Below, piece after piece: positions 34,518-44,160 of a stretch of DNA of 64,000 bases (position 1 is its first letter; each line of letters begins with the position of its first letter). The DNA is from CAILZL01 sp963748005 (GTDB lineage: Bacteria > Pseudomonadota > Gammaproteobacteria > Steroidobacterales > Steroidobacteraceae), in the NCBI GenBank assembly GCA_963748005.1, contig CAVVHH010000002.1, forward strand, positions 2,728,001-2,792,000, given 5' to 3'. The notes beneath the pieces were generated by a model. It was not told the origin of the DNA. It saw nothing but the letters and a program-made list of their open reading frames with translations, and searched no databases. The position numbers were made by a program, and so were the translations under genes.

Positions 34518-35378
34518 TCATTTGTCCGACTGCACCGGCGTGCCATCGTCCAGGTCGTATTCCGCGGGCGCCCAGCTGGCGTGACCGTCTTTATCCGTGC
34601 TTTCGGTGAACAGGCTGCCCTGCACACAGATGGCTTCCTTGATTTCGGTGGCGCGCCGCCGGTCGCGGGTGAAGATGCGCGTGGTCTTCCACGGCTTGGC
34701 CAGGATCTTCGGCGCGGTGATGGTCAGTTCATCGTGCAGGGTATCCGGCCCGGCCAGATAGATCCGCTCCGCCACGTGCATGTCGCCATCATTGGGCACG
34801 CCGATGGCTTCGTTGATGGCCACCATGCTCTGCGGCAGGACGCCAATCGTATCCACCACCAGCGTCTGACCCTCCCACCGGCCGATCGACTCACCATACA
34901 GGGTCGGGTTCGGTTCAGCCGTATGGCCGCGTCCGTCGGTGTAGATGCGCCGCAGCTTGTTGCCATCGCCATCGCCAAGCATCGTCACCCGTCCGGGACT
35001 GATCAATAATTCCATGCCGACGTGATTGACCAGCATACCGCTGGGCAGTCCTTCCGGCAGACAGTTCGCGAACAGGCCACGCGGCTTGCCCGCTTGCTCT
35101 TCGGCACGCGCCTGCGCCATTTCCGTTGCCACCTTCGCATTCCACGGCGGGGTATTGCTGGTCTCCTGCAGCGTCTGATCGCGGATATTGGGGATCCAGT
35201 AGCCGCTCCAGTCGGGCAGCTTCGAAATCGCCATCCAGTCCTCCGCCTTCGGCGCAGGGTTCACCTCGGTCGGCACCACCAGCGCCGCCACGGCGATCGT
35301 ACTTATTCCAGCTGAATACAATGCTATGCAAACCATCGACCACAATTGGGTCCGCAAGCAAATTCCGCGTCGGTGCAT
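34518..35378 (-). CDS. Exported protein of unknown function, NCLP/GRWEG family (module copy 2)
   Basis: The 286-residue protein has an N-terminal signal segment (about residues 12-32, ending AVAAL). It shares the landmarks of the 29678 protein: a DWSGYWIPN start, NCLPEGLPSGM, ESIGRWEGQTLVVDT, a HDELTITAP strand and a PWKTTRIFTRDRR region. Overall similarity to its paralog looks low, so the duplication is old or the copies arrived separately. It is followed by the DUF6152-like gene in the same order as copy 1. Function unknown. Confidence 0.68.
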   Translation of the reverse strand: MHRRGICLRTQLWSMVCIALYSAGISTIAVAALVVPTEVNPAPKAEDWMAISKLPDWSGYWIPNIRDQTLQETSNTPPWNAKVATEMAQARAEEQAGKPRGLFANCLPEGLPSGMLVNHVGMELLISPGRVTMLGDGDGNKLRRIYTDGRGHTAEPNPTLYGESIGRWEGQTLVVDTIGVLPQSMVAINEAIGVPNDGDMHVAERIYLAGPDTLHDELTITAPKILAKPWKTTRIFTRDRRRATEIKEAICVQGSLFTESTDKDGHASWAPAEYDLDDGTPVQSDK

Positions 35379-35469
35379 CTAGGGGACCCTCATCAACCTG
35401 TGTGCATGGAGAAGTGACTGGATTGGATAACGTAAATCCCAGGAGGACTCCCTCCCGGGATGCCATTGC

Positions 35470-38415
35470 TTACAACTTGTAGCGCACCCCGAGTGTGTAA
35501 TAGCGACCGATAATATCGTCACCCGGTACATAGCCGCCCAGCGAGCCGATCTGGGCGTTTGCTCCGGAAGCAGCCCAGGGATCGGGCTGCGTGTTGAACA
35601 GGTTTCTGACGTTGAAGAAGATATTCACGTCACTGCTACCAGGTTTCAGGTTGTAGTTCAGCGTCAGATCGCTGTACCAGATCGGCGGTTGCTTGCCCAT
35701 GGTAAAGAACAGCGTCGGTGATGCGTGTTGCTTCAGTGCATTGCGGTACCGTTCCTGCAACGTGACAGTGAGGCTGTTGATCACCTCGTAATTGAGTTGC
35801 AGCATGCCCTTCACATTGGGCGTGTTGAGCAGACCGGCCAGGCTGTCGGCAGCGCCGCCCGCATACAATATCCCCGCAGGGCCCTGATCGACGGTATAGG
35901 TGGGCTGGTAGTTCACCAGGAGGCGCGCGCCGAATGCACGCCCGGCGATCGGGTGCGCATAGTTGATTTCCGAGTCAATGCCATAGGTGAGCACTCCTCC
36001 GGTATTGAGTGTCTGATTGATCACCTTGGTCGGATAGTTTGCCGACGTGGTATTGCTGAACGGGAAGGGACGGATGTACGACGAACAGATGAGCGAAGTG
36101 CCACCGCTGAGCTCGCACGCCTGTTGGGACGCCGGCTGAGTGACACTCAGGCTGTTCAGAGCATCGATCATGTCTATGTGGTAGCCATCCAGTGAGACGC
36201 TCAGGCCATCGATGAAATGCGGCGTCCATACGATGCCGAGGGTCCATGTGTCTGCCTGCTCCGGTGTGAGCTCGGGGTTGCCCTGTGAGCACGAAGAGAC
36301 GGTGCCGGGCGTGTTGTTGGTGTGGATGTCAGTGAATGAAATATTGCCGCAACTTGCCGGAGCGTACAGGTCGCGCAGATTCGGGGCGCGAATGTCGCGG
36401 GAGCGGGCCACGCGGAAGTTCAGGTCGTCATTCAACGCCCAGGTGAGGCCGAGTTTCCAGGTCCATACCACGCCGCTGGTGCTGTAGTTCGTATAACGCA
36501 CCGCACCATTGAAAGCCAGGGACTTGGCGAAAGACTTATCTTGCAGCAGCGGCACCAGAGCTTCGTACGCTACCTCGCTTACAGTCACACTGGCCTCCGG
36601 AAAAGCGTTCGTGACGGCGCCAAGATAAGGTGTAGTGCTGGCATTGCAGTTGAACTGAATGCCCGTGCAGTTGACCGGATCGGTGGTCTGCGCATTGGTG
36701 TCGATGCCATAGGTCTGGCGGCGCCAGTCGCCCGACAGCGCCATGTCGATCGGCCCAGCCCAGCTGCTGATCGGAGCGCCGGAGATGCTGGCGGTGATAT
36801 CGTCATTGCCGCTATTGACTATGTACTGGGTGTACTGCTGGATGTACTTGTATGCCGCCTGATTGGTGGCGCTCGGGCCAAACAGGTTCAGGGGCACACA
36901 GCCGCTGTAGGCCCCAGGGTTGACCAGTGCGGCGTTGCAGGCGATTGAGCCGATCGCCAGGCCGCTGCTGCCGACGTTGGCCGCAGTTACGGTTACCGCA
37001 TTCATCGCCGCGAACAGCCGCGCGTTGCTGATGTTGTACGGATTGGTGTTGGTGAGGCTCGCATCGGAGTGCTCGTAGCCCAGGCTCCACTTGTAGTTGC
37101 CCCACAAACCGTCAAGACCGGTCAGATACAGAAACTGCTTGCCGCGGGCGCCGTTGACTGGGGCGGGCATCTGATCGGGCGTGAAGATCCTGCTGAAATT
37201 GAAGAAGCTCAACGGATTGGCTGCACGTTGCGCGGCAATGATCGTCTGGTAGTTGGGCTGAACAGTGGCAAGGTAGGCATTGTTGTAGCCGACTGCCCGG
37301 GTGCGAACTTCTGCGTTTGCCAGCGTGTTCGTGTTCAGTACGGAGCCGGCGGCGACCTCGACATAGAACTTCAGATCGTCGGTGAAATTGAAATCGAACC
37401 GACCCAGTCCCAGGTCCTGTTCCTGCGAGCCGTATGCCGGATACGTGGTGTAGTAGCCACCGTCGCCACCGACCTCCGCACCCGCGGAACCCGTGCGTAT
37501 GCCGTGACTAAACTGACTGAGCACACCGTTCTGTGCGAATTGCAGATCGACCAGCGCATTGGAACAACCCGTGCCCGAACATGAGTTGATCAAGCCACCG
37601 AAGGTGGTGACGCTGAAACGGCTGTTTTCATACAGAGCGTACGGGTTTGCTGCCGAACCGGCGCCTGCAGTCGAGCCCACCACGGAGCCTTGCATGCTGC
37701 GCACCGCACGTCCCCATTCACGCGAATATCGATCCGGCACACCCGGATCGTTGATCATCTGAGCACTGAATTCGATGTGGCCTCGACCATCGAATAGCGG
37801 GGTACCGGCAGCGATGCCGAGGTTATATGCCTTGGCATCGCCATACTCCGAAACACTCTGTTGAGCGTTGAATTTCACGCCATTGAAGTTGTTATCCACA
37901 ATGTAATTGATGACGCCGCTGACGGCGTCGGAGCCATACACCGCCGAGGCACCGCCAGTGACAACATCGACTCGTTTCAACAGCATGGTCGGGAACAGGT
38001 TCGAATCGACACCCGTCTGCACACCGCCCAGCAGTGTGGTTGGTACTACCCGGTGACCATCGAACAGCACCAGGTTGCGTGACCCGCCCATGCCGCGCAG
38101 GTTCAGGACGGCCTGAAAATTCGTGCTGGATTGCCCGCCCTGGGTCGGCGTGCCCATCACCGATGGCAGCATCTGCATGGCCGTGGCAACGTTGCCGGGA
38201 TTTGCCAGCAACAGCTGATCCACGCTGATGACAGTCACCGGCGTCGGGCTGTCGTTGCCGTTGGCGATGACGCGTGAGCCAGTGACCACGACCTCCTCAA
38301 GCGGATCGACACTGGCCGCTTGCGCATTCTGCGCATACGCCGTGCTGGACAGTGACGACGTTGCACAGACGCCCAGCAATGCGGCGAGCTGCGAGAGAGG
38401 ACTGGTGAACTTCAT
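35470..38415 (-). CDS. TonB-dependent outer membrane receptor
   Basis: The 981-residue receptor has a signal peptide, a TonB-box-like segment (LEEVVVTGSRV) and a plug domain with MLPSVMGTP, LNLRGMGGSRNLVLFDGHRV and VDVVTGGASAVYGSDAVSG. A 22-strand barrel ends in YYTLGVRYKL. Its size and plug resemble the large receptors that proteobacteria use for complex carbohydrates and plant-derived compounds rather than siderophore receptors. GGGGAGA precedes the ATG. Next to tannase-like and dioxygenase genes it may import a phenolic ester. That ligand is inferred from context. Confidence 0.9.
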   Translation of the reverse strand: MKFTSPLSQLAALLGVCATSSLSSTAYAQNAQAASVDPLEEVVVTGSRVIANGNDSPTPVTVISVDQLLLANPGNVATAMQMLPSVMGTPTQGGQSSTNFQAVLNLRGMGGSRNLVLFDGHRVVPTTLLGGVQTGVDSNLFPTMLLKRVDVVTGGASAVYGSDAVSGVINYIVDNNFNGVKFNAQQSVSEYGDAKAYNLGIAAGTPLFDGRGHIEFSAQMINDPGVPDRYSREWGRAVRSMQGSVVGSTAGAGSAANPYALYENSRFSVTTFGGLINSCSGTGCSNALVDLQFAQNGVLSQFSHGIRTGSAGAEVGGDGGYYTTYPAYGSQEQDLGLGRFDFNFTDDLKFYVEVAAGSVLNTNTLANAEVRTRAVGYNNAYLATVQPNYQTIIAAQRAANPLSFFNFSRIFTPDQMPAPVNGARGKQFLYLTGLDGLWGNYKWSLGYEHSDASLTNTNPYNISNARLFAAMNAVTVTAANVGSSGLAIGSIACNAALVNPGAYSGCVPLNLFGPSATNQAAYKYIQQYTQYIVNSGNDDITASISGAPISSWAGPIDMALSGDWRRQTYGIDTNAQTTDPVNCTGIQFNCNASTTPYLGAVTNAFPEASVTVSEVAYEALVPLLQDKSFAKSLAFNGAVRYTNYSTSGVVWTWKLGLTWALNDDLNFRVARSRDIRAPNLRDLYAPASCGNISFTDIHTNNTPGTVSSCSQGNPELTPEQADTWTLGIVWTPHFIDGLSVSLDGYHIDMIDALNSLSVTQPASQQACELSGGTSLICSSYIRPFPFSNTTSANYPTKVINQTLNTGGVLTYGIDSEINYAHPIAGRAFGARLLVNYQPTYTVDQGPAGILYAGGAADSLAGLLNTPNVKGMLQLNYEVINSLTVTLQERYRNALKQHASPTLFFTMGKQPPIWYSDLTLNYNLKPGSSDVNIFFNVRNLFNTQPDPWAASGANAQIGSLGGYVPGDDIIGRYYTLGVRYKL

Positions 38416-38603
38416 GATTATCTCCCCGATGTGTTTTGTTGTCATCGGCACGTGACGCTGCATTCGCGTTGTGCCGCCCCCGCGATCACCGCTGCATCGT
38501 TGTGCCGCGGTTTATTTCTTCAAAGTGTTCCCCTAAACGCGCGCTATTCTGATTTTTTGCTATCAACGGGCGACGCTGTGTTCGCGCCGCGCCGGCCATA
38601 TGC

Positions 38604-40434
38604 TCACTGCTTCATGGTTGCCGTGGGCATGCCTTTGAATCGTGCCGTAAAGCGCGCCAGGTCATCCTTCATGCCGGCCTGGGCTCCGTTCCTGCGCGAC
38701 TTCGAGCATGCCCTTGATCGCCGGCGGGACAACTCCAGTTCTTCGCGTCATTCACATCGCCGTTGCCGCTGTAACGGGCCTGTACCGGGAAGCTGCACGA
38801 TAGGCAGGGTCGCGTGTGATCTTCTTGCCCCAGTCCTCGGTGTACGGTGCAACCATGCTGTTCGGCGCCACGCCTTTCTCCACCCAGTCTTCCATGGCGG
38901 TGAGGGTGTCGAAGAACACCGGATCAGGTCCATCATTGCAGTGCTGCATGCCCGACACCAGGAACAGCCGCACCTGGTCCTGGACCTTGGCGTACCCGCC
39001 ATTCTGGTCCGCGAGGGCCTGGTAGTACAGGATGGTGCCGAAGCCATTGATCGTCACATCGCTCAGGCCGTGATACATCAGAATCTTGCCGCCCTTCTTG
39101 AGGAAGGCCTGCAGCTTGGCCGGATCTGCGACGACTTCCACGCCCAGTTTTTCATAGAGCGACTTTCAGCAGCATCGGGCTTTACCGCACCGTTCTTATT
39201 GAAGATGCCGTTGTTGAGGTCGAAGGACTCATCGTTGAACGCCAGGTCCTGAATGACGCCTCGCGCCGAATTCCAGTTGTGGGATTCGTTCTTGCCTTCA
39301 CCCCAGGGCGCGGGAGCATTCGGAAACGGCGCCGGCGTTTCGTACAGCATGGCGCGCAACGGCGTTCCGTCGGCGTTGTTGCGCACGCCGTTGAACTGCG
39401 CCTGCAATCTGGCCACCGATGAACCGGGATGAACGAGATTGCCCTTCTCGTCGCGAACCGCATCCAGGTAGTGGTCCAGCGCGTCGGCCTGCGCCTTGGT
39501 CAGCACACCGCGGCACGATGCGAATGTGGATCGAAATCGCACTTGCGACGGATTCTGGATCAGTCCGTCCTTGACGCCATCGAGCATGTCGCACTTGGCG
39601 AGCACCGCGGTGTCGATCTCGGTGAACTTGTCCAGCGGGATGTAGTTCGCCGGATCGAGAAAGGACTTGGTGCGCTGCACATTGAGCAGTGCGCTGCCGG
39701 CCGGATCCAGCCACGGGCAGCCGACGATGATGCCGTCGAAGTCGTCGGGATAACGAACCGCCTCCGTGATCGCCTGTCGTCCGCCATTCGAGCAGCCATT
39801 GAAGTACGCACGCGTGATGCGCCGGCGCGCCGTAGTAACTCTTGACAAACTCCTTGGTGGCCAACGTCACTTGGTGCGTGGCGCGGTAGTAGTAGTCGGT
39901 GAGCTTCGGCACATTGGGCACGCCTGGCTTGCCGACGTAGTACCAGCTCTCCTCCCGGTTGCTGTGGCCACTGTCGGTGGTGGCGCTCGCGTAGCCTCTT
40001 GCCAGTGCGATGTCGATGTCGGGCTTGTTCGCGGAGGACCCAGGTTGCCGCCCGTGCCACGTCCGCCGCCGAACATGAACCTGCCGCTCCAGCTGGCCGG
40101 CAGCGTGAGTCCAAAACCTGCGGATCCCGGTCCGGCGCCTTCGCCGTCGGTGGCAACCGAGCCCTGCACATCGCAGTACGCCTGCTTCGGCGGGCTGCGG
40201 GCACCGCTTCGCGGCAGTGACGGTCACACGCGGTACCTTCAGTGCCTGCAGGGACTGCACCGAGCAATCGGCCGTGGCGGCGGCGGCTGTGCCCGCCGTG
40301 ATCAGGATTGCGGCACCGCCGCCGCTCGAATGCGGCCCATTCGTCGAGGGGCAGAGCGGGAAGCAGACATGTGAGCGTCCTCGGCAGACAGAGTCCGAGC
40401 ATGCGCGGCGAGAAGCATGCTTGTCGCGCTTCAT
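38604..40434 (-). pseudogene. Tannase/feruloyl esterase family gene with multiple frameshifts
   Basis: Pieces of one tannase-family esterase are spread over all three minus frames. In order they include SVATDGEGAGPGSAGFGL, KPDIDIALARGYASATTDSG, the nucleophile motif YFNGCSNGGRQAITEAVRYP, the domain through KNGAVKPDAAE, and DPAKLQAFLKKGGKILMYHG. The end reads AGMKDDLARFTARFKGMP, with its stop at 38604. Joining them needs at least six single-base shifts, near 40195, 40040, 39815, 39160, 38795 and 38725, and probably more in the signal-peptide region. No internal stops or missing blocks are otherwise evident. An intact homolog would hydrolyse gallate or ferulate esters outside the cytoplasm. It overlaps the upstream gene by an ATGA. 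Confidence 0.8.
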
Positions 40435-41635
40435 CAGACGGGCTCCAGTCCGCCCGGATGGATGTCGTTGTTCCGGTCATGCGGCGTGGCATAGATCAGG
40501 TTGCCGGGGCTGCTCCACTTGCCGCCCTTGTAGACCACGACCATGGTCTGCACCGCCAGGCTCATCTCTTCGCCGGCGGCGGTATAGCGCACCGCCGAGG
40601 CCTGCACATGTGCCTTGTCCGCCGTGTGATGCACGACGCGGCCTTCCTTCCACGTGCCATAGATGAAACCCCAGGGACCGAGACCAAGCTTGCCCATGCC
40701 GTCCCAGTACTCCTGGTAGGTGCCACGATCGCCGCGCAGCGGCTCGTTGCCGGTGGTCTCGCGCACCTGCAGGCGGCTCTTGATGCCCTTGATGCGATAG
40801 CCCTGCATGACTTCTTCCTGGCCCTTGACCTGCGCCGTCCACGAGGCGCCGCCGCTAAGGCCGGCGGTCTTGCCGGGCTGCACGGTCAGGCGATCGAAGG
40901 CTTCATCGCCGGTGGCAGCCGACAGCGTGTGATTCACGCGCAGCAGCTTGGCCTGCCTGACGGTCTCGTCGAACACCGTGCCGATCATGTCAGCGGGCGT
41001 GAAGATCGTGGAGGCCAGCTCCATGGCCCAGCGGCCGTCATTATTGGTGATGGCGTACATGCCTTCGCAACGCAGCAGCTTCTTGCCCTGATTGTCGTAG
41101 CGGTCATAGATCAGCGCGATCGTGGCGTTGACCGGATGCGTGCCCATCACCTCGAGGCCCAGGAACACGTCATAGCTGCCCGGCTTCAGGTAGCCGTCGT
41201 TGGGACTGTGCCGCTTCGGGATTCATGGTCATGTTCAGCGACGCGGGCGGCTTCGCGACGAACTCTTCGCGCGTCTTCGCCACGTACAGGTCGGTGCCTT
41301 CGTAGCTGGCGAACGGGAAGTGCATGGTGTCCGCGACGCCGTTGATGTCACGCCTGCTCAGCGCGGCCAGGTGATCCATCAGGATGCGCGTGCCGTTGGT
41401 CACGGGCGCCTGGTAGGTCAGCGGAAAGCGCTGGTCGGGAACGGCGTTCTTGCCCAGGCCTTCCGGTGGCCTTTGGATCCTCGACCGCTGGCCTGGCAGG
41501 TTGCTGGGCTTGTGCCATGGAAGTCGCAAGTGCCGCTCCACCCAATACCCCCGCGACTGTCGCCGCTTTCATCAGACTGCGGCGATCCGCATCGACGTCG
41601 ATTTCATTTCTTCCAGTTTCGCCCGGAGTAGCCAT
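40434..41635 (-). pseudogene. Tat-exported SnoaL/NTF2-like protein gene with two frameshifts
   Basis: The gene starts at 41635 after GAGGGG with a twin-arginine signal (DRRSLMKAATVAGVLGGAAL, cleaved near AQAQ). One shift near 41465 leads into an NTF2-like domain (VTNGTRILMDHLAALSRRD, HFPFASYEGTDLY). A second near 41210 leads into the long C-terminal part (FLGLEVMGTHPVNATIALIY, then a repeat of NTF2-like strands ending DIHPGGLEPV). The pieces are well conserved in sequence, so either the loss is recent or these are sequence errors. The family often accompanies aromatic catabolic genes. It is translationally coupled to the tannase gene by ATGA. Confidence 0.72.
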
Positions 41636-41953
41636 ACGTATCCCCTCGCAAGTTTTAGTGGCGCCATCGCAGACGAGTGTTGTCTCGCCTGCGATGGCGC
41701 TGATTCAGATCAGAAACACATCAGAGTTTTTCTATCCGGCTAGTTACTCCTCGGCCGCAGATGCTGTCAACACAATCGAATTTTTTGACAGCTTGTTGAC
41801 AGCTTTGCTGGCCCGGTCAGGAGCATTGACGAACGCATGCAGATGGCGCGGCAGCGCTGTCAAGCTCAATTACGATGCCGTCACGCAATCGATCGGGAGA
41901 ACGACGACCACTGATTGCATGGACACATGGAACGACAGGTGTCATGCCGACCG
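41636..41953. other. Intergenic region upstream of the SnoaL-like gene, AT-richer
   Basis: This 318-bp space separates the island from rsmE. It contains the 5' region of the minus-strand SnoaL/tannase transcript and a cluster of TTGACAGC half-sites at 41763-41803. No coding frame is convincing. The AT-content is higher than in the flanks around 41700-41810, consistent with promoter DNA. Confidence 0.5.
41763..41803. promoter_or_regulatory. Cluster of TTGACAGC operator half-sites
   Basis: GCTGTCAA (41763-41770) faces TTGACAGC (41785-41792) across 14 bp, and a second TTGACAGC follows at 41796-41803. The two direct copies start 11 bp apart, one helical turn. The spacing and perfect repetition suggest binding by a dimeric or oligomeric regulator about 130 bp upstream of the SnoaL-like gene. 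No regulator gene is present in the island. Confidence 0.5.
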
Positions 41954-42688
41954 TTATTGCAGATCGCCCCATAGCGCCTGTAGTACTGACAGCGCCACCA
42001 CTGATGCGGTTTCTGTACGCAGCACGCGCGGGCCGAGGCGCACTGGAGTGAAGCCGGATTTTTCCGCCATCAATAACTCATCATCATCAAGACCGCCTTC
42101 CGGGCCAATCAGCAATTCGACTTTGGTGGACAGACTGCTGAGTCCTGCAAGGGATGCGGGCGCATTGGGACTTAACACCAGTCGCATGCCATCCTTGCGA
42201 GTCGTGTTCAAGTAATCGCGCAGACGCAGCGGCGCTTGCACTTTGGGCAGCGTGCTGCGACCGCTTTGTTCACAGGCGCCGATGACGATGCCATGCCAGT
42301 GTTCCTGTTTCTTGCTGGCCTGCTTTTCGTCCAGTCGCACTACGCTGCGCGCAGTCAGTACCGGCACGATCGCACTTACACCCAGCTCAGTAGCTTTCTG
42401 CAAGGTCCAGTCCATGCGTTCGCTGCGCGAAATACCTTGAACCAGCGTGATGTGCAGATTGGATTCGGCTGTGCCGTGCAGGCGTTCGCCGATGCGCACC
42501 TGTACCTGATCGCCATTGATGGCGCTGATTTCGGCGCGATGCTCGTTGCCAGTGCCGTCGAACACCAGTAGTGCTGCACCTGTGCGCAAGCGCAGCACCC
42601 GCGCCACGTGATAGGCGCCTCCCGCAGGCAGCATGAATTCAGCACCGGATGACAGCGCCAGTGGCACGTGAACTCTTGTCAATCGCAT
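41954..42688 (-). CDS. rsmE: 16S rRNA (uracil1498-N3)-methyltransferase
   Basis: The 244-residue SPOUT methyltransferase methylates U1498 of 16S rRNA. Typical features are the N-terminal PUA-like domain (HVARVLRLRTGAALLVFDG), QKATELGVSAIVPV, ACEQSGRS, and the knotted SAM-binding region with LLIGPEGGLDDDE followed by VRLGPRVLRTETA. Its start overlaps the end of bioA by ten bases, so the two are coupled. The rsmE-bioA neighbourhood near chp genes is shared with Pseudomonas. Confidence 0.96.
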   Translation of the reverse strand: MRLTRVHVPLALSSGAEFMLPAGGAYHVARVLRLRTGAALLVFDGTGNEHRAEISAINGDQVQVRIGERLHGTAESNLHITLVQGISRSERMDWTLQKATELGVSAIVPVLTARSVVRLDEKQASKKQEHWHGIVIGACEQSGRSTLPKVQAPLRLRDYLNTTRKDGMRLVLSPNAPASLAGLSSLSTKVELLIGPEGGLDDDELLMAEKSGFTPVRLGPRVLRTETASVVALSVLQALWGDLQ

Positions 42689-44046
42689 GTTGCCAACTCA
42701 ATGCCCTCGCTGGCGGTTGCCACCAGAAAGTCGATTTCCTGCGGCGTAATCACATAGGGCGGCATGAAGTACACCACATTGCCGATGGGCCGCAGCAGTG
42801 CGCCCTGTTGCAGGCCATGTCGATAAATGCGCAGACCGCGCCGCTCCTGCCACGGATAAGGCTCGCCTGCCGCCTTGTCCTTGATCATTTCCACTGCACA
42901 GATCATGCCGTGTTGCCTTACTTCCGCCACGTGCGGATGATCGCTCAATGCCAGTGTGGCCTGACGCAGATGCTCGCTTAGCGTGCGATTGCGTTCGATC
43001 ACCGGTTCAGTCGCAAAGATCTCCAGCGTCGCCAATGCTGCCGTGCACGCCAGCGGATTGCCGGTGTAGCTGTGCGAATGCAGGAACGCGCGCAGGCTGG
43101 TGTATTCGTCATAAAACGCTTCATACACGGCTTCGGTAGTGAGTACTGCAGACAGTGGCAGATAGCCGCCGGTGAGTCCTTTGGAAAGACACATGAAGTC
43201 AGGACGGATGCCGGCCTGTTCACATGCGAACAAAGTGCCGGTACGGCCAAAACCCACGGCGATTTCATCAGCGATCAGGTGCACGCCGAATTCATCGCAG
43301 GCGTCGCGCAGCAGCTTGAGATAGACCGGGTGATACATGCGCATATTGCCGGCGCATTGCACCAGCGGCTCGACGATTACTGCGCAGGCTTCGTCGGCGT
43401 GTCGTGACAACACTACGCGCATGGGTTCAATCATGCGGCGTGAATAGGCTTCCCAGCTTTCACCCTGCTCGCGGTTGAAACAATCCGGCGAGGGTGCGGT
43501 GATCACGTCCATCAGCAGCGGCTGATAGATCTGCTTGTACAACTCGACATTGCCCAGCGCCAGCGCACCCAGTGTTTCGCCGTGATAACTGTTTTCCAGT
43601 GTGATGAAGCGGCGCTTGGTGTGTTTGCCCTGATTGTGCCAGTAGTGAAAGCTCATCTTGGCGGCCACTTCAATCGCCGATGAACCATTGTCGGCGTAGA
43701 AGCAGCGTGTCAATCCCTGCGGCGCCAGCTTGACCAGTTGCTCCGATAACCTGATCACCGGTTCATGCGTGAAGCCGGCGAGGATCACATGTTCGAGTGT
43801 GTCCAGCTGTTGCTTGATCGCATTGCTGATGCGCGGATTGGCGTGGCCGAACAGATTGGTCCACCACGAGCTGATGGCATCCAGATAGCGTTTGCCATTA
43901 AAGTCTTCCAGCCACACACCTTCGCCACGACGAATCGGGATCATCGGCATGGCTTGATCAGCAGGCGCGTGGTCACGCATCTGTGTGCACGGGTGCCAGA
44001 CGTGTTGCAGGTCGCGCGCGCTGAGGTCGGTTTGCAGGTCGTTCAC
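42679..44046 (-). CDS. bioA: Adenosylmethionine-8-amino-7-oxononanoate aminotransferase
   Basis: The 455-residue class III PLP aminotransferase of biotin synthesis makes 7,8-diaminopelargonate using SAM as amino donor. Motifs are HVWHPCTQMRDH at the start, SSWWTNLFGHANPRI, YADNGSSAIEVAAKM, the ENSYHGETLGALALG loop, DEIAVGFGRTG and the PLP lysine in LSKGLTGGYLPLSAV. The GTG start at 44046 follows AGGT. Other bio genes are not in the window. Confidence 0.96.
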   Translation of the reverse strand: MNDLQTDLSARDLQHVWHPCTQMRDHAPADQAMPMIPIRRGEGVWLEDFNGKRYLDAISSWWTNLFGHANPRISNAIKQQLDTLEHVILAGFTHEPVIRLSEQLVKLAPQGLTRCFYADNGSSAIEVAAKMSFHYWHNQGKHTKRRFITLENSYHGETLGALALGNVELYKQIYQPLLMDVITAPSPDCFNREQGESWEAYSRRMIEPMRVVLSRHADEACAVIVEPLVQCAGNMRMYHPVYLKLLRDACDEFGVHLIADEIAVGFGRTGTLFACEQAGIRPDFMCLSKGLTGGYLPLSAVLTTEAVYEAFYDEYTSLRAFLHSHSYTGNPLACTAALATLEIFATEPVIERNRTLSEHLRQATLALSDHPHVAEVRQHGMICAVEMIKDKAAGEPYPWQERRGLRIYRHGLQQGALLRPIGNVVYFMPPYVITPQEIDFLVATASEGIELATCD

Positions 44047-44160
44047 GGATTTACCTGGTGCTTGTTGTGGCCGTCATTGTGCCAAAGAAATCAGCCTGTG
44101 GGGCCGCAGTGCCTGCGTATGGCTGGCATGTGCGCGGCCAAACATGCATCATCGCGGCTC

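Noticed and set aside
39560..40492. Overlapping minus-strand frames read as separate hypothetical genes
   Set aside because: They are alternating-frame fragments of one tannase-family gene.
43765..44160. Upstream extension of the ampD open frame
   Set aside because: It is antisense to bioA and unrelated to AmpD; the family starts at about 44161.
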